From Przewalskia tangutica (lineage: Eukaryota > Streptophyta > Magnoliopsida > Solanales > Solanaceae): DNA of 64,000 bases. The position numbers and the translations under genes are program-made. Shown in pieces: positions 22,792 to 34,560 of this stretch (the first letter of the stretch is position 1; every line of letters begins with the position of its first letter). The stretch spans positions 24,657,873 to 24,721,872 of the forward strand of contig CM056740.1 of the NCBI GenBank assembly GCA_029844215.1, written 5' to 3'. A model generated the notes under the pieces. That model was not told the DNA's origin. It searched no databases and worked only from the letters and a program-made list of their open reading frames with translations.

Positions 22792-25700
22792 TGTTATACC
22801 CCGTAGTTCCAGGGTATGTATGCAAGGACGTACGTACGAGAATACGACAGAAAGATTGGAAAGGAAGAAAGAGGTGAATTTTCCACGGAAAAGTTTCCGG
22901 TTTTTGTGAAGGAAAAAGGTTCGTTTATGGAATGGATTCCCAGATTTGGTATTCGGACTTCCTGGAATATTGGAGAATTATGGAATTTTATTTTCGAAAA
23001 TGGTCACGTGGGGCCCACGGGAGAAATTTACGGTTTTGTGGGCCCGCTTTGATTTTGAGATTTTGGCCGTTTTGGATATTTTCGGAAGACGAAATATTTT
23101 GGATTTAATCGGGGCGACACGTGTCACCCCCACGTGGCACCTTTGGGTAGAAATATGTTTGTGCACAACACCCTTAGAGTCGTTTTCGACTAAACGTTTT
23201 CACACTTTCGTAGGGAATTTCCGCTATGTCATTAAGTATTTTTGCGGATTTTTCCGAGAGACGAACATTTTGGACCAACGAGAGGCGACTGCACCCTCTC
23301 ATTGGTGGGCAAAGTGGGCGGCATGGACGATTTGGGGAGGGCAAGTGGGAGATATTTTTGGTAGATATTTTGTGTGCAAGTTGGCTAGGACACTTGGGTG
23401 AATCTTGGCCCTACACTTGCTAGGCACTTGGCTAGATCTTGGCCATTGGTTGGCCTTGGCTTGTGCTATAAATACCCTCCTTTGATGAACTTCTTCATCC
23501 AAAATGCCTAAGTCTTGAGAGCCTTCCTCCCTTTTCGCAGGCCCTCGCCGAGAGTTCCCCTAGTGGGTAGGCCGAGGTAGCCACCCCCTCCTTTGTGGTG
23601 TGGCCGCGGGTACCCCCTAGCCTAGTTTGTTTTCATATAATACCCCCCCCTCTTGGTAGAAATACTCTCAAAAGTATTGTTATAATGCCCAAATTACCTT
23701 AGCCATATACCTTGTAGTATTCTAAGGTTATACCTTTACAAAAAGCCCGATTATACTATTATACTTCCCACAATACAAAACCGAAACCCTAGGAAAATCT
23801 CCATAGTCATTGGAGTTTTGTGTAGAAGTTGGTTAGAACTTCTAAGGGTGGTTTAGAGCGGGTTGAGCGCTCGGAGTCGAGCTAAACGATTGCCCAGATC
23901 GACTTTAAACTCGGATAATTATGGGCTTATCGAGGTAATTATCTTGTCCCCTATTGTAATTGGAAATTACATGTTGTTAGATTGTATAGTAGAAGTATAC
24001 TATATATAGTCGAACTGTAATTACATAGACCGTATTACAGAGACTTGTGTAGAGTACCGGAGTAGAATTGTACAGTTGGGTTAGATGTATAACCCCTGGT
24101 TGGCTTGGTAGCCTCGTTAGAGAGGAGGAGGTTTACGCTGTCATGGGGAGGTGTGCGAAATTTCAGAGAAAGTTCTACGACGATGAGACCTAAATGTTAA
24201 TAAAGCGCCTTGTGGCCTTATAGGTTGAAGTACTACGCGTGTGGCGCTCTACTTGGGCTTAGGAGTAGCCGACGGCTTGAGGTACTGAGCATTTTGCTAT
24301 TAGTCGATAATCGTCGCGAGGTATGTGAACCTCTTCCTATCTCTCAGCATGATATGTGTGAACTATGTAGTACGGTGAGACGCATACGTGCTAAATGTGT
24401 TTGAATGGTTTAAAACATAAAGTGTTATAACGGCTTTATGGGAAGTTGGTTATAACAGCTTTATGTTAGTAAGAAAATACATGTGGTTTTTAAGAGGTAA
24501 CTGATTTGAACTATAACTGGCTTGTTATATGATAAGAAAGAACTTGAAGTATTTTCAAAAGATTTTTGAATCATTTTGAAAGGAGAAGTAATACTTGGTG
24601 TTTGAAAACTTAAGAGTTATACTAGCTTTATGGGAAGTTAGGTATAACGGCTTAAGAATGCTTTACTGATTTCGGAAATCAGAATGTGTATCGACAAACC
24701 ACTGCAGCGTTAATAAAAGGAAATGTTTTGAATAATTAAGTATTATGAAAACCAGTAGAAACTTCCATCTGCATAGAAGCTAAGATGAGACAAAATGATA
24801 TTTCCTAGATCATGGCTGCTGTAATAAGATTGTTATAAACAAGAATATCCTACTCACATATAAGGCTTATGTTTCTCAGATTGTTTAAAAGAGAATTATA
24901 TTCTTAAATGAATAAGACTATGAACTACGAAACCTTTCTAAAAATAAGAAACGTGAACATTTGAAATTAGGCAAACTTGGACGTTTGAAAAATAATGTTG
25001 TTACTTGATTTTACAAAGAGAAGTAATTGATTTACTTTAAAAGGATAGTCACTCTATTTTATACTACGGGTATTGTGTGACATTGTGAAAGTAACGTATC
25101 TTTTAAAGAGTTGATGTATGAAGTACTTTGGGGATAAAAACCCGATTTTGTTAATCATATAGTAGAAGGTACCTTGTGTGAACAACTTGATTGTATTGGT
25201 TTGTGATAGCCTTGTAATACTTTCTTGATTGCGTTGATAAGTAAACGTGTTGGGATGCTACGTGTGTTAGTATCTTGTGATGTTTGTGTGAAGGGGTTTC
25301 CCTTGATTGTGCTTATTAACTATCAGTCGTTATGATAGTATTGTGGCATTCATCTCTTGAGATGATTCCGGTTAAGCCGCCTCCGTCGCGGGTAGACTCA
25401 GCGGGTCGATGGACCTATGATTCGAGAATACCTCATGCAGTCCCGGCCTATGCGGAACTACGAGTTCCGTTAGTGTCGCCTTTATGGGCATGCGGTCCTC
25501 AGCGCTACGCGATCGCGGGTCCGTGACGATGCCGGGAGTAGCTACCTCGACGCGGACGCCACGCGGCCGATGAGATTGGCCTATCGCGAGTGCGGAAGTT
25601 CCGGACTAGACGCGCGCATTAGATACTGCGCGCAAGTGGCGGCTCGATCATGTGACGGTGCAGACAGATCTTATGATCTGATTCATGACCTTGTTGGTAC

Positions 25701-26459
25701 CGCTGGTGTTAGTAGACGGCTATGCCTTCGCATTTACCCCGCACGGCAGTTATTATGGCACAGGTGGGACCTGGTGTTCATGTGTGTTCCTTGGAACTTT
25801 TATATCATAAACTGCCGGCAGTGAGGAATGTGTCCCACGGGCACGATTGATGTTGTGGGCGTGAGACCCACTGTTATGTTCTTTGGTGATGACTTGAGGG
25901 CGTGAGTCCCTGACTTGATATGACTGCTTAGTTATTGTAAAACTGTAGTTTGGTTATCATACATGTCTCCTGCTTTATAGACTATTATGATTTCATTTGC
26001 AGTATTTTTAGTTTCACATACTCGGTACCTGTTGTACTGACCTCCTTCGGGGGGCTGCGTTCATGCCGCAGGTTGAGGTACACCAGTCGTTGATCCTAGC
26101 TCTCAGGGTCACAGTTCAGCGTTTGGGAAGCTCCGTTTCTCCGGAGGCTTATCGACGTGTAGTCCCCGTCGTAGTAAGTGTTTACATTCAGGGGTTTGGC
26201 GGGCCCCGCCCCGCCATTGTTGTCATATCATTCTAGAGGTCCGAGTAATCTTTGTGGGCATGGTTTGTAAAAAGGATTAAACTGTTCATGTTAAAAGTTG
26301 TCATTTATATATATGCCGAAAGGCAAGTTTTCACAGATTATTGTTTTATACTTCTGTTATCTCATATGGTTGTGTTTGTTCCGCTGATTACTCTGATGTA
26401 TGTCTACTTGGGTGCCCGGGGTAAGGCACCAGTCACGGGCCCCGGTTCGGGTCGTGACA
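22792..26459 (+). mobile_element. RT5 3' LTR
   Basis: It begins TGTTATACCCCGTAG directly after AAGGGGAAGAA and ends CGGGTCGTGACA before the ACATA duplication. Promoter landmarks are GTGGGGCCCAC at 23008-23018, GACACGTGTC at 23116-23125 and TATAAATA at 23467-23474. It retains CACCAGTCACGGGCC near its end, where the 5' LTR reads an edited form. Confidence 0.95.
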
Positions 26460-26464
26460 ACATA
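26460..26464. repeat. Target-site duplication ACATA, right copy (RT5)
   Basis: Exact repeat of 17072-17076. The RT3 LTR sequence resumes in register after it. Confidence 0.95.
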
Positions 26465-28657
26465 AGCAAGTTAAGAAATCCCCTAACTTCTTATTATTCT
26501 TGTTTATATACACTCTCATTTTTGTTTACCTAAGGCACTATCATGTCTTTTATAAAAATCCGGGAATTTAACCCAAAGTACTACGTACTTCTATTCTTTT
26601 AAAATGACTCATTTCTTTAAAAAGCTTCCAAGACACTAATAACCGTAATATCAAGTTACAATCTCTTTTCAAGACAAGTCACAATACTTTTAGAAATAAA
26701 ATTGGGCTTCTAAATCAAGTGACTTCTTTTCTCGTAAAAACCTTTGGCAATTGATGCCTTTAAATCAAATTGCCTTTCAATAAATCAAACCATTTATCTT
26801 TCCATAAAGCCAATATAACCAACTCCCCATAAAGTCGTTATATTCACTTTATACCTTAGTCAAGTACAATTTCCTATCCAAGGGACTTATACGTTTAAAA
26901 CGAAACAAGTATTACATACTTTAAAACTCTTCAAGTCCCTTAACATACTTAAATTACTTAGAGTAAACCACTCTTTAAACTTTCCATAAAGCTATTATAA
27001 CCAACTTCCCATAAAGCCGTTATACTAGCCTTATACATTAGCAACTTACATTTTTCCTTATAACCAAGAGACTTAAACTTTCCAACAAAACAAGTATCAA
27101 AATACTTTCAAGATACTTAAAGTCTCTTAACTTTTGAAAACCAAGATATCCTTAATATTTAAACAAGTGAGTTAATTCCCTAACTCAAACAACTTGGACA
27201 TTCTCAAAATAAGCCAAGGATATGAAATAGACTAGATTGTCAAAATCTTGTACGTCTACCGTACTATACATTTACAACTTAATCATGCTCAAGAGATAAG
27301 AAAGTTCCACATACCTCTTCGGTTTAATCCACTTGCTAAGTCCAATCTCCGTACGTAGTATGCCAACCTATAATGACCATAGTACATCTATTAACTTCTA
27401 GTTTCAAACGTAGAATATTCCAAGTGCAAGTCACTAAATTCTACGGAAAATCGGACAGCACTTCCTTTGTTTCTACTCAATTTGCCACCTTTTTCAAGGC
27501 CGAATACAATAACCAAACACGCCACATTTAAGGCCCAACAAAGTAGTTAACAATAGGGGATTACACGCTTAAACAAGACATGTAAAATTCCGCCCCACAA
27601 TGTAAAACAACTAGTCTAAACTTCAATGTCCATTCGGCTAAACATAGGGACAACAATACAAATCGTTTCCAATCCCTTTTCAATCCAAGTGGTTTAGTAT
27701 AACATGATATCAAGCCGCAATCGATTACAACTACTACAATCCTCAAGTAGGTAAACATGCGACGATTCTAATTAACGACCAAAATTTTATTTCAATTTCA
27801 AAAGGCTAATCATGCCATTTCGGTTTTGGGCTCCTAAAATTCCATAACACTTATCAAACTTCATAACACATATCACATGATCATTTCTAACTTATAACAA
27901 CATGGAATCTTCAATTACAAAAGTAAGACGAAGATTATACCTCATTTAGCCCAAATATGATCCAAGATTGCAAGTCGATCCTTAGCAACTTTAGCCCCTC
28001 CTTTCGACGTTCCAATCCACTCCAAGCAACCCTTAGAAGCTTAAGAATAACTCATCTTCAAATTCCAACTTCAAAGTTGAATAACCCCTTAGGTTTTCAC
28101 CTTGCGACTAACCCGAAAACTATCTTTTTCCGAGATTTTTCTATTGAGAAACACTTACAATACCCTTAGGTACCTTGGTTTAAAGTGGGGGGATTATTGG
28201 ACAACAATTGAAAAATTTTCCTTTGAAACCCTAGCTTGGCCGAGAGCTCCTTTCCATGTTCATCCAATTTTTCTTGAAAATTTGCTAAGTGTTAAGCCTT
28301 GTCTTGCACTAGTGAGCTTATATAAATAAATGGAGGGTCAAGATTAGAACAAATGGGTGGTTTGGATGCTTTTCACAAGGATCAAGCCAAGTGGCATTGA
28401 CTTAGTCAACAATGTCAAGCTAATTGTCTTTGCAAGACTTGGTCTTTTAATTTGTGGTCAAAAGACCATTTCCTCCATGTCATTTTCGTCCAAGACCATT
28501 AAGGGGGGTGACACGTGTCGCTCTCCCGTTCGTCGCAATATTTCGTTTCCCGACAATTTCCAAAATTCCGCTAAATTATAACATGTCTCAAATCTTAACA
28601 TTTTTGAGTTCTTACGTACGTTCTTATAAACATATCCTGAAATTCCGGGGTGTAACA
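26465..28657 (-). mobile_element. RT3 5' LTR, main piece
   Basis: Continuation of the RT3 LTR. It is almost base-for-base the same as 10502-12696 and ends GGGGTGTAACA before ATATA. GACACGTGTC is at 28510-28519 and a minus-strand TATA-like sequence at 28319-28328, so this copy carries the promoter of RT3. Confidence 0.9.
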
Positions 28658-28662
28658 ATATA
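28658..28662. repeat. Target-site duplication ATATA, right copy (RT3)
   Basis: Repeat of 6647-6651. It is followed by CATGCCGAAAGGCG, the continuation of the RT2 LTR, as judged from TATATATGCCGAAAGGCG at 52525-52545 in RT10. Confidence 0.8.
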
Positions 28663-28794
28663 CATGCCGAAAGGCGACATTTTCTTGGTTAGATCGTTTT
28701 ACTTTATTGTTTACGCTTGTTTTTATATTCCGCCGTTACTCGATGTATATCTACTTGGGTGCGTAGGCACGATCACGCCCGGATCGGTCGTGAA
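28663..28794 (+). mobile_element. RT2 5' LTR, right end
   Basis: The last 130 bases of the LTR, ending GGTCGTGA and directly followed by the primer site. The terminal CA is lost or edited to AA. Confidence 0.8.
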
Positions 28795-29153
28795 AAAATG
28801 GTATCGAGCGCTTAATCCTCGGAAAGTGTCTACGCATCGCGTGTCTAGTAGAGTCTTGATTATCGGTGTGTTGTGCACCACATCTATAATCAGGAGGCTG
28901 CAGGACATTTAGGATTGGTTTCCATTCTTCTCATTCTGAGATCGTGCCTTAGAGCTATGTTATAAGTTGAACCCCTCTGACGAGTCTCTTTCGTTACCAG
29001 TTATGCCTCCACGTAAGGCAACCCGCCCGGGGCAAGGCAAATGGCGAGCTGCGAGTAGAACACAGAGGAGTACGAGGGCACAAGCCCAACCTTTACCCGA
29101 GGTGATACCCCAGACGGCGAGTTCCACGACGTCGTCGGCCCCAGCAGAGTTTA
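28795..29153 (+). pseudogene. RT2 leader, primer site and gag start
   Basis: TGGTATCGAGC at 28799-28809 is the edited initiator tRNA-Met primer site. The leader matches those of RT5 and RT10. An ATG at 29003 opens MPPRKATRPGQG, a basic serine/threonine-rich N-terminus. The frame is cut at 29153 by RT6 after about 50 codons and resumes at 32598. Confidence 0.75.
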
Positions 29154-31468
29154 TGTTACACCCCGTAAGTCCAGGACTTGTATAAGAGAATGTACGTAAG
29201 GAATCGAGACTTGGAAATTAGTTCGAAAGGAAGAATTGTTTTTCCGGCGGAAAATCTTCCGAACGTCGGAAAGGAGAAATGTTCGTTGTTGAGAATTGGA
29301 TTCTCAAAATGCATTATTTGAAGAGTAGGGAACTTATTAACATTATGGAAATTTATTTTTACGGATTTGGTCATGTGGGGCCCACCCGAGGAATTTTACA
29401 TTTTTGTGGGGCCCACGAGGGTTACGGAATTTTATGGACGAGTGAGAGGGCGACACGTGGCACCCCTCCCATATGGCTTGGTCGAATTATGCTAAGGGCA
29501 AAAGGGTCATTTGACCAAGGTGTAGATGACAAAGTCTTGCTAATTAAGAGCTTGACATTGTTGACCAAGTCAAGAGCCACTTGGCTTGATCTCTTCCCTC
29601 CAATTTTTAACAAGTGTTATTATCTAAGCCATCCAATGTGTTATATATTCACTACACTAGTAGTGCAAGACTTGAGCATTCTATACTTAGTAAAAAATTT
29701 CAAGAACTAGTCTTGTGGAGAGAAAGGGCTCTCGGGTTTGGCTAAGCTTGCACAAGAAAAATTTGTAGTTTTTCTCCATTGCTCACAAGACTTTAAACCA
29801 AGGTTCCTAAGAGTGTTGTAAGGTTATCTCAATAGAAAGATTTCGGAAAAACGGCGTTTTCGTATTAGTCGCAAGGCGGAAACTTAAGGAGTTCTTCAAC
29901 TTTGAAGTTGGAACTTGAAGATGGGTTCTTCATAGGCTTCTAAGGAGTGCTTGAAGCGGATTGGAACATAAGGAAATGAGCTAAGAATTGCTAAGGCGCG
30001 ACTTTGAATCTTGGAATTTTTAAGGGCTTGTAAAGGTATAATCTTGTCGTTTTAGTAATTAAGATTACTTGTTGTTGTAACTATGGATATTAGCAAGCAT
30101 GAGTTATATAGTATGAAGTTTGATAAGTGTATTGACTATTGGAACCCTAATCCGAAAACTAGCATGTTTAGCCTTAAGATTACAATTCAAGTCGATTATT
30201 AGTTTAAGTCGTCGCATGTTGTTTAAAGAAGGAAATTGTAGTTGTTGAAGTTGTTATGACTATATAACATGTTAGACCTTAGAACTTGGATTTGGAAAAG
30301 GATTGGAAAAGACTTTGAATTGTTGGTTATGTTGTTGGCCGAGAATGGCTTGATTATGGAACTACTTCGTATTAATTGTGAGGCGGAATTTTACACGTAT
30401 TGTAAGGCGTGTAATCCCCTTTGTTTGGTTGTTGTTTTGAGCCTTAAATGTGGCGTGTTGGTTATTGTATTCGGCCTTGAAAAAGGTGGCAAAGTGAGTA
30501 GAAACAAAGGAAGTGCTGCCCAATTTTCCATAGAATTAGAGACCGTATACTTAGTATTATTCTACGTTAGAGACTAGAAGTTGATAGTCTTGTTGTGACC
30601 ATTATAGGTTGACACTTCTACGTACGGCGTATTCGGCTTAGCTTGTGGATTTAGCCGAAAAGGTATGTGAACTATCTCCTCTTCTAGCATGATTCCTTAA
30701 GATAAAGAAAGTATGTCCTACTCCTTAAATGATCCATTCCTTGGTTGTATTTGGATTGCCTAACGTAGAACTTGTTCTATGTACTTCCTTGATTGTACTT
30801 TGATGTTTAAATTGTAAGTTGTATAATCTATTTCCTTAGTGAAGTTTGGATTCTTAAAAGTGAAAGTATTTTACTTAAAGTACATAGAGTCTTGAAAAGG
30901 AAGTGGTTTCCAAATCTTTTGGCTAGTGCCTTAGTTCCAAAACCTAAGGGTCATTATAATGACTTTAGGGGAGTCAAAGGAGTGATTTACTTAATTGTTT
31001 TAAAAGAGGAGAAATGACATGATTTAAGAGAAGTAACTTGTTTTAAAGGTGTGAGTTACTTGAGGTTTAAAAGTAGAAGAAACTTGTTTTCTATATATTA
31101 AGAGACTTGAAGTATTTTGAAAGTTAAGAACTTGATTTGTAAGTATGTGATACTTGGTTTTAATTAGTATAAGTCTCTTGGTTATAAAAAGAATGAATAT
31201 GTCTAAAACCATAAAGGGTTATAGAGGCTTTATGGGAAGTTGGTTATAACGGCTTTATGGAAGGTTAAGAAAGTTGTCTATTTTGATTATTAGGCATAAG
31301 TTGCCTAGATTGTGAAAATTTGAAGTTACTTGATTTCAAGCTTTGAAATGAGTTTTCTAAGAGTGTAGTAACTTACTTTGAAAAAATAGACACACCTTGA
31401 TACTACGGGTGTTAGTATCTTGGGGTTTTACATAAAAAGGAGTCTTTTGAAAAGAATGTACGTACGTA

Positions 31469-31607
31469 GTACTTTGGCTTGGTTAATTGAGAATTATTCT
31501 ATGTGTGCCTTGATAAGTACTTTGGCTTGATTAATTGAGAATTATTCTATGTGTGCCTTGATAAGTACTTTGGCTTGATTAATTGAGAATTGCCTATGTG
31601 TGCTGGT
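31469..31607 (+). repeat. Tandem repeat, 48-bp unit, nearly three copies
   Basis: AGTACTTTGGCTTG starts at 31469, 31517 and 31565, so the period is exactly 48. Low divergence suggests recent expansion inside the RT6 LTR. Confidence 0.9.
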
Positions 31608-31815
31608 GATAGCCTTTGAGTGCAAGTATTATGTTTTATTGCGTTGCCGCGACTCCTACGAGAGGCCTACTCTTGTGGTAAGTTACTTGGACGTACCGAC
31701 AGTGATGTGGGATTCCACGGGTATGCTTCCGTTATTTGTAGTACTTGGGTTAAATTCCCGGATTCTTATAAAAGACATTGTAGTGCTTATGTTTTGTTTG
31801 ACGGCCGGTTGAGAT

Positions 31816-32062
31816 AGGGTAAGAGTATAAGTGAGGGGTAAACCCCCAAGACGATATACCACCTTCTCCAGGGTAAGAGTATAAGTGAGGGGTAAACCCC
31901 CAAGACATTATACCCCCTGCGTTACCACCTTCTCCAGGGTAAGAGTATAAATGAGGGGTAAACCCCCAAGACATTATACCCCCTGCGTTACCACTTCTCC
32001 AGGGTAAGAGTATAAATGAGGGGTAAACCCCCAAGACGTTATACCCCCTGCGTTACCACCTG
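31816..32062 (+). repeat. Tandem repeat, about 65-bp unit, four copies
   Basis: Units start AGGGTAAGAGTATAA at 31816, 31870, 31936 and 32001. The first lacks about 12 bases (CCCCCTGCGTTA). Each carries GAGGGGTAAACCCCC, an inverted GGGG/CCCC pair able to form a short stem. Confidence 0.9.
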
Positions 32063-32597
32063 CTCGTTTTCCTACTTGGCCCGTATAGTTTTTTTAGGAC
32101 ACAGGTGGGACTTGGTGTTCATGTATGCCTATTGGTGTTATATTATATCATGGATCGGCAGCTGAGGGCGATTCCACGCATGATTGATATTACGGGCGCG
32201 AGACCCATGATTATATTTTAGAAATGACTTGAGGCACGCGTCCTCGACTTGTTATGACCGCTATGTATTGTGTATTGTAGGTTGGCTATCATACATGTCT
32301 CTGCTTTGTTTAGATCGTTATGATTTCATTACGATTTCATCGCTTCACATACTTGGTACATTCTTCAGATTGACCTCCTTGGGGCCGCTCATGCCGCAGT
32401 TTAGGTACGCCGTTTGGTGATCGGCAGTGTAGGACCCGCCAAAGTTTTGGATAGCTCCTTCGTCGAGTTTATCTTTTGGTATAAGATTCTTTCGATGCAC
32501 TTTTGTACGCTTATGGGTACGCTAGTGGTCGCACAAAAACGGTCCGGACGTATCAAGGTAGGCACTACCACGCCCGGTTCGGGCGCGTGATGCTTTA

Positions 32598-33250
32598 GTA
32601 CGGCGATAGCTCCTATCGCGCCATGATATATGAGCCTTCGCCCAACGACCGGGAACAGGAATATGGATTACAAAGGATGGCTCGATTACTAGCTCGATTT
32701 TAGCAAACAGAGTATATAGTGCGCCGATATATAACGGGTCTAGACGATTATCTAGTAAAAGGGTGTACAAGAGTAGCTCTTGATCGAGCATGGACATTGC
32801 CCGTCAGCTTATGCGCGTGATCGAGGAACGTAAAGATCGACGAATTAAGCAAGACCAGCAGAAGAGGGCCAAGATAACAGGGTCCTTTGGTGACTTTCGA
32901 GGCGGCCTCGGCAGACTAGTTATGCCCCTCCTCCGATTCGAGTAGTCCTCCACGAGCTTGGGGCGTTCGGAGTATCGAGGAGTTGGTCGTGGCTCGTGGT
33001 TTCCTGTTCACGATTTACATAGGTTCTAGCCACCGATTCATTTTCGCCCGATGTTTACGATGTGGTAGGCGTCATCCCGGGAGATGTCATCTTTTTACCA
33101 ATGCCTGTTTTGCTTGCGGCCAGCAGGGCCATTTTGCGAGAAATTGTCCAACCAGAGATGGCGCGGATGTTACGACTCAGCCTTCGGGATCAGTGGCTGG
33201 TTCATCACCTTCTATAACTATGCGCCCAGCAGAGCAGGATTTTGATTAAG
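32598..33250 (+). pseudogene. RT2 gag, C-terminal part with zinc knuckle
   Basis: The gag frame resumes after RT6 with several frame changes. A frame at 32983-33249 contains CLRCGRRHPGRCH and then CFACGQQGHFARNCP, a CX2CX4HX4C zinc knuckle with all four ligands present. That is the nucleic-acid-binding motif of retrotransposon nucleocapsid, here in the Ty3/gypsy arrangement. A stop follows at about 33247. This is the best preserved gag segment in the window. Confidence 0.8.
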
Positions 33251-33745
33251 AGCGACAAAGGGAAATGAAGCAGTAGTTGCAGGTATATCCTTAACCCTCT
33301 AGAGACTAGTATGCGTGATATGATGACCTAATGTTAAGTGTTATGTTGGGATAAGCACTGTGTAAAATTGTGATTTAGAGAACATGGTTAGTTGAAAAGG
33401 GAAATTTAGGGGCAGGGTAATTATGAGCCTTAGAATTTATAACAGTTGAGACTTTAGATATAAGGCCGACTTAAGTAAAAGATCTTACGTTTTGATCCTT
33501 GTCGAGATACATTGTATACGTGGGGTGTATTCATGTGATAAATCCATGGGTAGTTTGAGATAGAAGTGGTAGCTTTCATGACGTGAATTAGTAAGATTGT
33601 TCTGGATCGGGGAACGAGAGAGTTTGGCGCGAAAATGGGTCGGGTTGAGGCCGACACGTCAACCCGCACCCGATTGACGGGTGGGTTGAGGTAGTCCCGC
33701 CAGTGATAGGATCACGCGGTGTTAGGCCCAAGTTTAGGTAACCAT
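33251..33745 (+). mobile_element. RT2 non-coding spacer in place of protease-RT-RNase H
   Basis: This lies between the zinc knuckle and integrase. No protease, RT or RNase H motif is visible on either strand. TAGTAAGATTGTTCT at 33589-33603 and GTTAGGCCCA at 33721 are shared, in order, with the RT5 spacer. Confidence 0.65.
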
Positions 33746-34560
33746 CGCACGAGTTCGTGGATGCGTTCGACCGATGCTCGCCAACGAGGTCACCATCTTG
33801 TCTTTCATCGAGATTGTTTACTCGGCGGAGGGTTATGCGAGATGTTATATATCAGGTAGGTTGTAAGGCTGCACGGGGTTCCTACTCTTATTTTATGTTA
33901 GGCAGTGGAGCCCAGTTTACGCTTTTTCTTTTTGGAGGTTTTACCAAAGTGGATAGGAACTCAGGTGAGTCTCAGTATTGCATTCACCCTCGGGCCGACG
34001 GACAAACAGCGCGTTGTACCCAGATATTTGAGGATAGGTTACGGGCCGGTGTTTTGAATTCAAGGGAATGGTGAAGATTATTTGCCTCGTGTTGAGTAGG
34101 TATTATAATAGCTACCATTTCAGTGTTCGAATGGCGCCTTATGAAGCCTTGTATGGGCGGAAGTATAGGTTGCCGGTCGATTGGTTCGATGTTGGCAAGG
34201 TTCAAATAGTTGGTCCATACTCGATTCAGCAGAATGAGGATAAGGCGAAGCTTATCCAGAGGAGGTTATTAGCAGCTCAGAGTCAACAGAAGTCTTGCGG
34301 ATAATCGGCGTCAACACTTGGAGTTCAGGTTAACGGTGGGTCTTCTTGAAGGTGTCACCCCGGAAGAGTGTGACGAGATTTGGAAAGCAAGGGAAACTTA
34401 GCCCGAGGTACTTTGAGTCTTTTCAGATCGTTTGTAGAATAGGCCAGGTTGCCTATAAGTTAGCACTGTCGTCCGACTTAGGAGGCAGTACGTCCGGTCT
34501 TTCATGTTGCTACGATTCGGAAGAGTATCGGAAATTCATCCAGAGTGTTCCCAATTAATG
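33746..34560 (+). pseudogene. RT2 integrase, C-terminal half
   Basis: Frame pieces in order are: GAQFT (33757-34074), the core D-containing segment; HPRADGQTARCTQIFEDRLRAGV; MAPYEALYGRKYRLPV (34123 on); and GKLSPRYFESFQIV with RIGQVAYKLAL (34346-34558). This is the C-terminal end of a Ty3/gypsy integrase including the GPY/F-like module. A chromodomain was not recognised. At least two frameshifts break it. Confidence 0.8.

Larger units (their letters stand above)
17077..26459 (+). mobile_element. RT5, complete non-autonomous gypsy retrotransposon
   Basis: This 9.38-kb element has a 3.61-kb 5' LTR, a 2.11-kb internal region and a 3.67-kb 3' LTR, flanked by a perfect ACATA duplication. The primer site is at 20687-20697 and the polypurine tract ends at 22791. 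The internal region holds a gag start, a non-coding spacer and a broken integrase, with no protease, RT or RNase H. It could only have moved with enzymes supplied in trans. It lies inside RT3 and so is younger than RT3. Confidence 0.95.
6652..28657 (-). mobile_element. RT3, minus-strand gypsy retrotransposon carrying two nested insertions
   Basis: On the plus strand the element runs from TGTCACGACC (reverse of an LTR end) to GGTGTAACA (reverse of an LTR start), flanked by ATATA on both sides. Its 3' LTR is 6652-7125 plus 10089-12696, split by RT4. Its internal region is 12697-16170. Its 5' LTR is 16171-17076 plus 26465-28657, split by RT5. Without the insertions it is about 9.6 kb with LTRs near 3.1 kb. 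The AT-rich parts of the two LTRs are almost identical by eye, so the insertion is recent. RNase H and integrase remnants are present on the minus strand. No RT was recognised. Confidence 0.9.
29154..32592 (+). mobile_element. RT6 solo LTR inserted in RT2 gag
   Basis: A 3.44-kb plus-strand LTR beginning TGTTACACCCCGTAAG. The left flank is GTTTA (29149-29153) and the right flank CTTTA (32593-32597), an edited target duplication. Gag homology crosses the insertion in register: GCAGAGTTTA|GTACGGCG matches GCAGAGTTTAGCACG of RT5. No internal region is present. GTGGGGCCCAC is at 29375-29385 and a GACACGTGGC G-box near 29450. Confidence 0.85.

Noticed and set aside
22946..23401. Plus-strand frame of 151 codons in the RT5 3' LTR
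   Set aside because: It lies wholly in U3 upstream of the TATA box, and the other LTR copies do not keep the frame.
28454..28912. Plus-strand frame of 152 codons
   Set aside because: It crosses the RT3 LTR end, the target duplication and the RT2 LTR, so it cannot be a real gene.
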